Source of the DNA: an uncultured Collinsella sp.
GTDB lineage: Bacteria; Actinomycetota; Coriobacteriia; Coriobacteriales; Coriobacteriaceae
Assembly: GCA_902495985.1 (NCBI GenBank)
Contig: CABUZF010000043.1
Location: 1-7,888 of the forward strand
Reading direction: 5' to 3'
Length of the DNA stretch: 7,888 nt
The translations under genes and the position numbers were made by a program. Each line of letters opens with the position of its first letter. Position 1 is the first letter of the stretch. The notes beneath the pieces were generated by a model, which worked only from the letters and a program-made list of their open reading frames with translations, made no database searches and was not told where the DNA came from. This document shows, piece after piece, positions 1 to 5,638 of this stretch.

Positions 1-490
1 AGCCAAAGGGATGCGGGAAGTAGTAGACGCCCTCGAGCGAGCCCTCGACCAGATCCTGAGCCTGCTCGCACATAGCACGCGCAACCTCGTTAACACAGCC
101 GACCGTGGGGATAATCCACAGCTCGTTACGCGTGGCGGCGCGACCGTCGGCGCGGCGGAAGCCCATAAAGGTCTCGGGCTCAACAGGATCCACGACCGGA
201 TGCGTGGGGTTATAGGTGTACTCGACCTCGCCCGAAAGGTTGGTCTTCACATTGTGCGTGTGGAGCCACTGGCCGGGCTGGATATCGCCCGTCACGTGTC
301 CGATGGGCAGGCCGTACTTGATGACGTCCTCCCCCGCGGCAATCGCGCGCACGGCCATCTTATGGCCCTGCGGAATATCCTCCACGGCCACGACCTCGCC
401 CACCCCGGGAACCGCGATGGCGGTACCCTTGGCAAGCGGCGACAGCGCAACGATCACGTTATCGGCCGGATTGATCTGGATAGTGTTCAT
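1..490 (-). CDS. uxaA: Altronate dehydratase UxaA, N-terminal part (runs off the window edge)
   Basis: Altronate dehydratase removes water from D-altronate to give 2-keto-3-deoxy-D-gluconate, the last step specific to the galacturonate branch; cytoplasmic, metal-dependent. I translated 163 residues from the ATG at 490. Residues about 7-85 look like the N-terminal SAF domain of UxaA, with the typical stretch GEDVIKYGLPIG (53-64) and the WLHTHN motif (75-80). The catalytic domain begins near residue 108 with the family hallmark GFRRADGRAATRNELW (110-125) followed by IPTVGCVN (127-134). The family is usually close to 500 residues, so about two thirds lies beyond position 1. The start is supported by AGGA about 9 nt upstream. 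It is the third gene of the uxaC-uxaB-uxaA set, 78 bp after uxaB, with a hairpin in the gap. The related galactarate dehydratase shares the fold, but context and these motifs favour UxaA. Confidence 0.93.
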   Translation of the reverse strand, partial: MNTIQINPADNVIVALSPLAKGTAIAVPGVGEVVAVEDIPQGHKMAVRAIAAGEDVIKYGLPIGHVTGDIQPGQWLHTHNVKTNLSGEVEYTYNPTHPVVDPVEPETFMGFRRADGRAATRNELWIIPTVGCVNEVARAMCEQAQDLVEGSLEGVYYFPHPFG

Positions 491-533
491 TACAAATGGT
501 CCTAATCCTACGGGTTGAACAGATGTCAGCAGA

Positions 534-557
534 TGGCCGCCGGTTGTCTGGCGGCCA
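534..557 (-). other. Hairpin between uxaB and uxaA
   Basis: TGGCCGCC (534-541) and GGCGGCCA (550-557) form a perfect 8-bp GC-rich stem with an 8-nt loop. It begins 11 nt past the uxaB stop codon in the direction of transcription. No T-run follows it on the minus strand, so it does not look like a classical terminator. A role as an mRNA-stabilising or processing element, or a partial attenuator, is inference. uxaA shows no obvious promoter of its own in the remaining gap. Confidence 0.6.
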
Positions 558-568
558 CACAGAAGGAT

Positions 569-2083
569 TTAGGCCAAAGCGTTGGCGAAAGCCTGCTTGG
601 CGCCCTCGGCGCGCACGACGGCGAGCGAACTGGCGACAAAATCCTCAAGACCGGCGATCTGCGTAAGGTCCTCGCCCCACATCTGCTCGTTAGTGAGCAC
701 GTCGTGTACCAGCTGGGCGTCATCGGCACCGGCGTGGGCGGCGTAGAAATCGAGCACGAAGGCGTCGTCCTGAGCGGTGTACTCGATGCCGTCGGCGCGG
801 CGCAAGTGCAGGCCATCGCCCTCGCGGGCAATAAGCTCCTGCGTATAGAAGGCAATGAGCGTAGCGAGGCTCGTCGCCAGGCACTTGGGCAGGCTGCCAG
901 TCTCGGCAACGTAATCCTTGAGCGTGGGCAGGTCGCGGGCACGCCACTTAGCCGTGGAGTTGAGGCAAATGGAGAGTAGCGCGTGGTCGATAAACGGGTT
1001 GTCGAAGCGATTCTCGACAGCGGCGGCAAAGGCCTTGCAATCCTCGACATCCAGGTCGGCGGCAAGCGTCGGGATGACCTCGTCGTAGAGCATGGTGTTC
1101 ATAAAGCCGCGAATGGTCTCGTCATGCATGCAGTCGCGCACGATGTCAAAGCCGGCAACCCAGGAACCCGGAACAAAGGCGGTGTGGGCACCGTTGAGGA
1201 TGCGGACCTTGCGCTTCTTGTACGGGGTGACATCGGGGGTCACGAAGACGCCGGGGAGACCGGCCTTCACAAAGGGAAGCTTCTCGGCAAGCGACTCGTC
1301 GCCCTGGATACCCCACATCTGGAAGGGCTCGCGCACGGCCAGGAAGGGATCCTCATAGCCCAGACGCTCGGCAACCGCGGCGGCTTCCTTAGGATCGCGG
1401 ATGCGGCCGGGGACGATGGTGTCGACGAGCGTGGTACAAATGGTGCAGTCGTTAGCCATCCACTGCGAGAACTCGTCCTCCCAGCCCCAGTCGCTCACGT
1501 ACTGGTTCATGATGCGCAGCAGCTCCTCGCCATTGTGGTCGATAAGCTCGCAGGCGAGCACGATGACGCCCGGCTTGCCGGCAGCCCAGCGGTTGTGGAG
1601 CACCTGGGCAAGCTTGGCAGGGAAGCTCGCGGGCGGCATGTCGTCGGCCTTGCAGGACGGATCGTAGGCGATGCCGGCCTCGGTGGTGTTGGAGACGATG
1701 ATCTCCAGGTCGTCGGAGACGGCAACCTCCATCATGGCACGGTAGTCGGCCTCTCGGTACGGATTGATGCAGCGGCTGCAGGCGCTAATCACGCGGGACT
1801 CGTCAACCGTGTTGCCATTCTCTTTGCCGCGGACCAGCACGGTGTACAGGTCGTCCTGGGCATTGATGCCGTCGGCAAAGCCAAAGGCGCCGCTGATGGG
1901 CTGCACCATGACAACCTTGCCGTTCCAGCCGGTTGCCTCGTTGCCCATATCAAAGAAGCGGTCGACGAAGGCGCGCAGGAAATTGCCCTCGCCAAACTGC
2001 AGAACCTTCTCGGGCGCGTCCTTGGGCAGCAGGTAGCCCTTGTAGCCAATCTTCTCGAGCGTCTCGTAGCTGATGTTCTCCAT
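569..2083 (-). CDS. uxaB: Tagaturonate reductase UxaB (altronate oxidoreductase)
   Basis: UxaB reduces D-tagaturonate to D-altronate with NADH in the cytoplasm, between UxaC and UxaA in galacturonate catabolism. The 504-residue product has the polyol-specific long-chain (mannitol) dehydrogenase architecture: an N-terminal nucleotide-binding domain opening with FGEGNFLRAF (30-39), the SNTTEAGI motif (131-138), and a helical C-terminal domain with GEDLTQIAGL near the end. Lys292, Asn297 and His300 in KKRKVRILNGAH keep the spacing of the catalytic Lys/Asn/His of Pseudomonas fluorescens mannitol 2-dehydrogenase. Length is slightly above E. coli UxaB (483), and similarity to it from memory runs the full length. 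The ATG is preceded by AAGGAG with an 8-nt gap. The sister enzyme UxuB (fructuronate reductase) is the main alternative; linkage to uxaA and the sequence favour UxaB. Confidence 0.95.
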   Translation of the reverse strand: MENISYETLEKIGYKGYLLPKDAPEKVLQFGEGNFLRAFVDRFFDMGNEATGWNGKVVMVQPISGAFGFADGINAQDDLYTVLVRGKENGNTVDESRVISACSRCINPYREADYRAMMEVAVSDDLEIIVSNTTEAGIAYDPSCKADDMPPASFPAKLAQVLHNRWAAGKPGVIVLACELIDHNGEELLRIMNQYVSDWGWEDEFSQWMANDCTICTTLVDTIVPGRIRDPKEAAAVAERLGYEDPFLAVREPFQMWGIQGDESLAEKLPFVKAGLPGVFVTPDVTPYKKRKVRILNGAHTAFVPGSWVAGFDIVRDCMHDETIRGFMNTMLYDEVIPTLAADLDVEDCKAFAAAVENRFDNPFIDHALLSICLNSTAKWRARDLPTLKDYVAETGSLPKCLATSLATLIAFYTQELIAREGDGLHLRRADGIEYTAQDDAFVLDFYAAHAGADDAQLVHDVLTNEQMWGEDLTQIAGLEDFVASSLAVVRAEGAKQAFANALA

Positions 2084-2123
2084 CGATGTCTCTCCTTAGA
2101 TTGCTGTTAGCGTGCAGGCAAAA

Positions 2124-2155
2124 CGGGGGCGCCGCGTGTGGCAACGGCGCTCCCG
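2124..2155 (-). other. Strong hairpin between uxaC and uxaB
   Basis: CGGGGGCGCCG (2124-2134) and CGGCGCTCCCG (2145-2155) pair over 11 positions with one imperfect pair (A·C in the minus-strand RNA, G·U in the plus-strand RNA) and a 10-nt loop. On the minus strand the stem is followed at once by TTTT (2120-2123 region) and then mixed sequence, so it could end a fraction of transcripts after uxaC. Because uxaB has no clear promoter in the remaining gap, I read it as a leaky terminator, or as a 3'-end protector that sets uxaC mRNA above uxaB. The structure is seen; the function is inferred. Confidence 0.6.
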
Positions 2156-2179
2156 AGTTCGGTGTGATTCGATGCGGGT

Positions 2180-3607
2180 TTAGGCCTCGACGGTATCCAG
2201 GTCAAAGCCAAAGTAGCGGACCGCGTTGTTGTAACTGATGTCGCGCACGATGGCTCCCAGCAGCTCCATGTCGGCCGGATACTTGCCCTGCTCGACCCAC
2301 TCGCCGATCACGCCGCACAGCACGCGACGGAAGTACTCGTGACGCGGGTAGGACAGGAAGGAGCGGGAATCGGTAAGCATGCCCACAAAGTTGCCCAGCA
2401 CGCCCTCGTTAGCCAGAGCCGTGAGCTGCTCACGCATACCGACCTCGTTGTCGTTGAACCACCAGGCACTGCCGTTCTGGATCTTGCCTGCGGTCGGAGC
2501 CTCCTGGAAGCAGCCCATCACGGTATCGATCATGGTATTGTCGATGGGGTTCAGGCTGTACAGAATGGTCTTGGGCAGACCCGTGGACTCCTGGATGGAG
2601 TTGAGGAAATCGGCCAGCTGGTCGGACGGCGTGTAGTTGGAGATGCAATCGTAGCCGGTGTCGGGACCGAGCTTGGCGAACATAGCGCGGTTGTTGTCAC
2701 GCTTGCAGCCAAAGTGCAGCTGCATGGCCCAGCCAAGGCGCACGTACTCGCCGGCGACGAACTGCATAAAGGCGGTCTTGTACTTGAGGACCTCGTCCTC
2801 GGTAAGCGGCTCGGCGGCAAGGCCCTTGGCAAAGATGGCCTCGATCTCGTCGGCGGTAGCCGGAACGTACATAACGTAGTCGAGTGCGTGGTCGGAAGCG
2901 CGGCAGCCAAGCTCGTGGGCGACATCGTAGCGTTTGGAGATGGCGGCCTTCATGCCCTCGAAGTCGCTGACCTCAACGCCGGCAACCTCGGAGAGGTGCT
3001 TGCAGTAGTCGGCAAACTCCTGGCCACGCTCGATACGCAGGGCGGCATCGGGGCGCATGGCGGGAACGACCTGAACGTCAAAACTGTCGTCGGCGGCAAT
3101 CTTCTTGTGCCACTCAAAGCTGTCGGCGGGGTCGTCGGTAGTGCAGATCATGCGGACGTTGGACTGCTTAATCAGGTTACGGCAGGTAAAGCTGGCCTCA
3201 GCGAGCTTGGCGTTGGCAAGGTCCCAGACCTCCTGAGCGGTTTTGCCGTTTAGGACGCCCTCGTAGCCAAAGTAACGCTTAAGCTCCAGGTGGCTCCACT
3301 CAAAGACGGGGTTGCCCACACAACGGCCCAGGGTCTCGGCCCACTTCTGGAACTTCTCACGAGCAGGGGCATCGCCGGTAATGAAGCGCTCGTCAACGCC
3401 GTTTGCACGCATCAGGCGCCACTTGTAGTGGTCACCGCCCAGCCAAACCTCGGTGATGTTCTCAAAACGCTTGTCGTCCCAGATCTCCTTGGGAGAAATG
3501 TGGCAGTGGTAGTCGACGATGGGCATACCCTCGGCAAAGTTGTGGAACAGCTCCTCGCCGGTCTTGGTGCTCAGCAGGAAATCCTGATCGTCCATGAAGT
3601 TTTTCAT
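2180..3607 (-). CDS. uxaC: Glucuronate/galacturonate isomerase UxaC
   Basis: Uronate isomerase converts D-galacturonate to D-tagaturonate and D-glucuronate to D-fructuronate, the entry step of hexuronate catabolism in the cytoplasm. The 475-residue product fits the family length (about 470) and the amidohydrolase fold. The metal-binding HCH motif is at 34-36 (VDYHCHISP). GDHYKWRLMRANGV (58-71), CTTDDP (155-160), His298 in QLHFG, WWFND (382-386) and GMLTDSRSFLSYPRHEYFRR (409-428) are all hallmarks seen in E. coli UxaC. The open frame extends 22 codons upstream to 3673, but I place the start at 3607: AAAGGGG lies 7 nt upstream, the protein then aligns with known N-termini, and the longer start would sit inside an operator. 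It is the first gene of the uxa operon. Confidence 0.96.
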   Translation of the reverse strand: MKNFMDDQDFLLSTKTGEELFHNFAEGMPIVDYHCHISPKEIWDDKRFENITEVWLGGDHYKWRLMRANGVDERFITGDAPAREKFQKWAETLGRCVGNPVFEWSHLELKRYFGYEGVLNGKTAQEVWDLANAKLAEASFTCRNLIKQSNVRMICTTDDPADSFEWHKKIAADDSFDVQVVPAMRPDAALRIERGQEFADYCKHLSEVAGVEVSDFEGMKAAISKRYDVAHELGCRASDHALDYVMYVPATADEIEAIFAKGLAAEPLTEDEVLKYKTAFMQFVAGEYVRLGWAMQLHFGCKRDNNRAMFAKLGPDTGYDCISNYTPSDQLADFLNSIQESTGLPKTILYSLNPIDNTMIDTVMGCFQEAPTAGKIQNGSAWWFNDNEVGMREQLTALANEGVLGNFVGMLTDSRSFLSYPRHEYFRRVLCGVIGEWVEQGKYPADMELLGAIVRDISYNNAVRYFGFDLDTVEA

Positions 3608-3614
3608 CAAACAA

Positions 3615-3621
3615 CCCCTTT
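3615..3621 (-). promoter_or_regulatory. Ribosome binding site that fixes the uxaC start
   Basis: The minus strand reads AAAGGGG, then 7 nt, then the ATG at 3607. This supports the shorter UxaC. The in-frame ATG at 3673 has no comparable site and overlaps an operator and the likely transcription start region. Confidence 0.7.
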
Positions 3622-3661
3622 GTTGGCGGAGCGGGCGCACGATGCGCTCGTTATCCTCTAG

Positions 3662-3673
3662 GTGAACGTTCAC
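3662..3673. promoter_or_regulatory. Palindromic LacI-type operator, downstream copy
   Basis: GTGAACGTTCAC is a perfect 12-bp palindrome centred on CG, the form typical of LacI-family operators. It overlaps the downstream end of the candidate -10 box of uxaC by 2 bp and covers the expected transcription start, so bound repressor should block initiation. The same 12 bases recur inside the second operator, with centres 38 bp apart. The likely ligand is the LacI-family protein encoded next door (inference). Confidence 0.8.
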
Positions 3674-3704
3674 TATACTAGTTCATTGCGACTTAAAAGG
3701 TGAA
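3672..3704 (-). promoter_or_regulatory. Candidate promoter of uxaC-uxaB-uxaA
   Basis: The minus strand offers TATAGT (3672-3677), 5 of 6 matches to a -10 box, or the overlapping TAGTAT (3675-3680), 4 of 6. TTCACC (3699-3704) can act as a weak -35 box with 18 bp to TAGTAT or 21 bp to TATAGT. The element lies between the two operators: the -35 is inside the upstream palindrome and the -10 touches the downstream one. The predicted leader is about 55-60 nt. The boxes are weak individually; the operator placement is the main support. Confidence 0.5.
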
Positions 3705-3713
3705 CGTTCACCT
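3698..3713. promoter_or_regulatory. Palindromic LacI-type operator, upstream copy
   Basis: AGGTGAACGTTCACCT is a perfect 16-bp palindrome with a central CG. It shares the 12-bp core GTGAACGTTCAC with the operator at 3662-3673 and overlaps the candidate -35 box. A perfect 16-bp palindrome repeated in core form 38 bp away, directly before a sugar-acid operon next to a lacI-type gene, is strong evidence for an operator pair. Confidence 0.85.
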
Positions 3714-3725
3714 AACCACCATGGG

Positions 3726-3751
3726 GTGAACGGTCGATTTTGCCCGTTCAA
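3726..3751. promoter_or_regulatory. Degenerate third operator or pair of half-sites
   Basis: GTGAACGG starting at 3726 repeats the operator half-site GTGAACG, and CCGTTCA (3744-3750) is its inverted partner after a 10-bp spacer. Read as a compact site, the 12 bases at 3726-3737 match the operator core at 9 of 12 positions. It lies just upstream of the main pair. It could be an auxiliary repressor site or the decayed remains of one. Confidence 0.4.
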
Positions 3752-3846
3752 CGGTTACTGGAGCCGTGACTTGTATGTATTGCGAATTGGCAGGCGTCCC
3801 CGAATACCGAACTTGAGCGCTTTTGGCCAGATGGGTCATGTTCCGC

Positions 3847-4039
3847 CGTGCATTTTTGGGAGTATTCAACATCGAAGCGCACCGCGCACCGTCTTCGAAG
3901 CCCTATTTGATGCGCATATTGCGCCCAATCGGCATAAATAAGTGCCGTCGATGGCGAATTACGCCATCGAAGGCACTTAAAACAGTCGTTCTAGCCTCTT
4001 TCGGGACACGCCATTGCTGAATACTCCAAAAAATGCACG
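3847..4039. repeat. Long inverted repeat enclosing the lacI 3' region (MITE-like candidate)
   Basis: The arm at 3847-3868 (CGTGCATTTTTGGGAGTATT then CA) is the reverse complement of 4018-4039 at 21 of 22 positions, enclosing 149 bp. In the same register the flanks stay similar: 15 of 26 positions match between 3821-3846 and 4040-4065, which takes the outer edge to within 3 bp of the lacI stop codon. Inside is the hairpin at 3939-3979. No transposase is present and I find no convincing target-site duplication. It may be a non-autonomous mobile element, a dispersed intergenic repeat, or a large RNA fold in the lacI 3' untranslated region. Apart from this element, the terminator and the operators, the gap between 3608 and 4067 shows nothing I can identify. 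Confidence 0.6.
3939..3979 (-). terminator. Hairpin terminator after the lacI-family gene
   Basis: TAAGTGCC (3939-3946) pairs with GGCACTTA (3972-3979). After one mismatch, TCGATGGCG (3948-3956) pairs with CGCCATCGA (3962-3970) around a 5-nt AATTA loop, giving 17 base pairs. The minus-strand RNA continues TTATTTATG, a short U-rich tail. It lies about 90 nt past the lacI stop and before the uxaC operators, so it should insulate uxaC from read-through. The plus-strand side ends TTAAAAC and is a poor tail. Confidence 0.7.
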
Positions 4040-4067
4040 TCGCAAGAGGGGGTACCTGACCAAACGG

Positions 4068-5147
4068 CTAAATTCCCGCAAGCTTGCAGTAACGGTCAAC
4101 GTTACTGGCAAACACCATCTCCACAGCACCCTTCTGCACGGGCTCCGCCGGAGTTTTACCCCACAGCAAATACTCGCCCAAAGTCTTAGCGCCGCGGTAG
4201 GCCAAGCTCACCGGGTCTTTATAGACAATATTGGTAAAGATGCCACGGCGCAAGGCCAAGGCGCTCTCGGGGAACAGGTCGTTGCCGATTACCATGACCT
4301 TGCCGGCCTTGCCGCTCGAAACAAGCGCGTTGGCGACTACCTCGGAACCAACGGCAAAAACGCTACAGATGAGCTCGGGAGCATCAGGCGCACTCAAGCG
4401 CTGCTCAAGCTCGCGCTCGAGCTGTTTGACTTGCGCATGGGCGCCGGCAAGGTCCTCAACTTGCCATGGAATATCGTGTTCGCGCAGGTAATTGTGAAAG
4501 GCGCGGGCGGTCAGATAGTGTGAATCGGTATAGGGGTCGCCCGCCAACAGGAGCACGCGGGCGTCAGCCCCAGAAGCGTGGGCCAGATTTGCCGCCTGCT
4601 CAGCCATAAGGCTGCCTGCCGTCGAATAGTCGGCCAAGCTCGCACCCAAGCGATCGAGGTGCGGGCGGTCGCCGTCGACGAGCTCGATTGTCACGCCTGC
4701 CTCGGCAATCTGTCTCAGGAGCTCGGTTGCGCGGTCATCGCCCGGAACATAGGCAAGCAGGCCATCAATCTTCTCGCCTACCTGCAGGCGCTCATCAATC
4801 TGCTCGAGCGCATCGGCGTAGCCGCCCACGCCAAATTCAACGCGCTCAACCGTAATGCCCTGGTCGACCACCTCCTGCTCAAAGCGGTTGCAGCCTTCCC
4901 ACAGGTAACGGAAAAAGTACGCTCCCTCGCGCGATGCGCGGGGCAGGCAAAACACCAGGTTGATATCCTTGCGGCGCAGGCTCGAGGCACTCGTATTGCG
5001 ATGGTATCCCATGGCCTCGGCCTTAGCATTCACCTTGGAGCGCACGGATTCGCTCACGCCGGCTTTTCCCGTCAGGGCCTTGTGCACGGTATTGATGGAA
5101 ACGCCAAGCTCGGCGGCTATGTCCTTCATGGTTACGCGAGCGCTCAT
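4068..5147 (-). CDS. LacI/GalR-family transcriptional regulator, probable uxa repressor
   Basis: A 359-residue one-component repressor. Residues 7-26 (MKDIAAELGVSINTVHKALT) form the LacI helix-turn-helix; about 32-60 complete the DNA-binding headpiece, including a hinge-helix segment SASSLRRK (53-60) with the conserved minor-groove Leu57. Residues about 62-359 form a periplasmic-binding-protein-like effector domain, ending with the typical segment ALRRGIFTNIVYKDP near the C-terminus. The usual TVSRVLNG is replaced by TVHKALTG, so the residues reading DNA differ from classic LacI. The ATG at 5147 has GGAG 7 nt upstream. The gene lies upstream of uxaC in the same orientation, separated by a terminator and two perfect palindromic operators. 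That it represses uxaCBA and senses a hexuronate or pathway intermediate is inference from position. The effector cannot be read from sequence. Confidence 0.9.
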   Translation of the reverse strand: MSARVTMKDIAAELGVSINTVHKALTGKAGVSESVRSKVNAKAEAMGYHRNTSASSLRRKDINLVFCLPRASREGAYFFRYLWEGCNRFEQEVVDQGITVERVEFGVGGYADALEQIDERLQVGEKIDGLLAYVPGDDRATELLRQIAEAGVTIELVDGDRPHLDRLGASLADYSTAGSLMAEQAANLAHASGADARVLLLAGDPYTDSHYLTARAFHNYLREHDIPWQVEDLAGAHAQVKQLERELEQRLSAPDAPELICSVFAVGSEVVANALVSSGKAGKVMVIGNDLFPESALALRRGIFTNIVYKDPVSLAYRGAKTLGEYLLWGKTPAEPVQKGAVEMVFASNVDRYCKLAGI

Positions 5148-5188
5148 GGGGTTACTCCGTTATAGATAAGTTGCCAATTAACAGTACA

Positions 5189-5200
5189 GGTAACGATACC
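5189..5200. promoter_or_regulatory. Candidate operator before the lacI-family gene (possible autoregulation)
   Basis: GGTAACGATACC is a 12-bp near-palindrome (one mismatched pair) with a central CG, 42 bp upstream of the regulator start. It shares the AACG-centred core with the uxaC operators but is not the same sequence. The lacI promoter should lie in this stretch (5148-5241); I see TTATCT as a possible -10 on the minus strand but no convincing -35. Confidence 0.35.
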
Positions 5201-5244
5201 CCAAAATCACTCTTCAACTCGCCGCACTCGCGCCCAAATGTGCA

Positions 5245-5278
5245 AAGTGCCCCGCGAACGGATGCCCGCGGGGCACTT
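5245..5278 (-). terminator. Hairpin after the FeoB-associated gene, probable terminator
   Basis: AAGTGCCCCGCG (5245-5256) and CGCGGGGCACTT (5267-5278) form a perfect 12-bp stem with a 10-nt loop, starting 13 nt past the stop codon of the small gene. The stem is very stable, but the minus-strand tail (TGCACATTT) is only mildly U-rich, so termination may be incomplete or helped by Rho. It separates the iron genes from the lacI-family gene. Confidence 0.7.
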
Positions 5279-5291
5279 GGATGCCTAGGCC

Positions 5292-5492
5292 TTATTTAAT
5301 ACCGCGGCCCAAATCTTCGGCGATTTTGTCCACGCCCTTAAGTGCGGCACAGGTCTTTTTATTGGAGCAATGTCCAGTGCAAACGCCACCTTGAGCGCAG
5401 TCGGCGCAGGTGCCCTTGCGATAAATGCGCACGCACACGGCGACAAACGCAATGCCGATAACAGCCAGTACAACAATATCGATAGGTGCCAT
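5292..5492 (-). CDS. FeoB-associated cysteine-rich membrane protein
   Basis: A 66-residue protein matching the pattern of the FeoB-associated Cys-rich family (Pfam FeoB_associated, sometimes misannotated as virus attachment protein p12). Residues about 5-21 (DIVVLAVIGIAFVAVCV) form one transmembrane helix, followed by the basic RIYRK, which by the positive-inside rule puts the rest in the cytoplasm. The tail has cysteines at 29, 32, 38, 42 and 48 (CADC, then CTGHC, then KKTC), plus Cys20 in the membrane. These could bind Fe2+ or another metal handed over by FeoB, or an Fe-S cluster; this is inference, as the family's role is not settled. A strong AGGAGG lies 6 nt before the ATG. It sits 175 bp downstream of feoB on the same strand, beyond the feoB terminator. 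Confidence 0.85.
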   Translation of the reverse strand: MAPIDIVVLAVIGIAFVAVCVRIYRKGTCADCAQGGVCTGHCSNKKTCAALKGVDKIAEDLGRGIK

Positions 5493-5542
5493 AGCAAGCC
5501 TCCTCTAGTTAACCACCACTTACTTTACCCCATCCTCCACCT

Positions 5543-5569
5543 ACCAAAAAGGGACAGGTTTATTTTGGT
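5543..5569. repeat. Short inverted repeat resembling dispersed REP-type sequences
   Basis: ACCAAAA (5543-5549) and TTTTGGT (5563-5569) flank AGGGACAGGTTTA. The GGGACAGGTTTATTTT string resembles motifs I associate from memory with dispersed repeats linked to REP-associated tyrosine transposases in many bacteria. No transposase is in the window. It lies between the feoB terminator and the start of the small Cys-rich gene, where a promoter for that gene would be expected; I see no strong -35/-10 pair there. Confidence 0.3.
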
Positions 5570-5605
5570 CGGTTTTATCTGCGGAAACGCCACATCTCCC
5601 CCACC

Positions 5606-5638
5606 AAAAAGCCCGAGTGTCGCTGGGACACCCGGGCT
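5606..5638 (-). terminator. Rho-independent terminator of feoB
   Basis: On the minus strand AGCCCGGGTGTC pairs with GACACTCGGGCT around a 5-nt loop. All 12 pairs form in this orientation because the single imperfect position is a G·U pair in the minus-strand RNA. A TTTTT run (complement of 5606-5610, counting the last stem base) follows directly. It starts 29 nt past the feoB stop codon. Confidence 0.9.

Noticed and set aside
569..2083. Fructuronate reductase (UxuB) instead of tagaturonate reductase
   Set aside because: Both belong to the mannitol dehydrogenase family, but remembered similarity to E. coli UxaB extends through the C-terminal domain and the gene is beside uxaA; no uxuA is present.
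983..2110. A 375-codon open frame on the plus strand opposite uxaB
   Set aside because: It is antisense to a clearly recognised enzyme. GC-rich codon use keeps the opposite frame free of stops, and the translation resembles no family I know.
2339..3253. A 304-codon open frame on the plus strand opposite uxaC
   Set aside because: Same artefact: antisense of a well-conserved gene, low-complexity translation rich in Gly, Val and Leu, and no recognisable domain.
3608..3673. A 22-residue N-terminal extension of UxaC
   Set aside because: The upstream ATG lies within the downstream operator at the expected transcription start and lacks a ribosome binding site; the ATG at 3607 has one and fits the family N-terminus.
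3726..3941. A 71-codon plus-strand open frame in the lacI-uxaC gap
   Set aside because: There is no ribosome binding site, it overlaps the degenerate operator and the inverted repeat, and the translation has no recognisable features.
4089..4105. GTAACG/CGTTAC inverted repeat near the end of the lacI-family gene
   Set aside because: It lies in coding sequence for conserved C-terminal residues, has a 5-bp spacer unlike the true operators, and is short enough to occur by chance.
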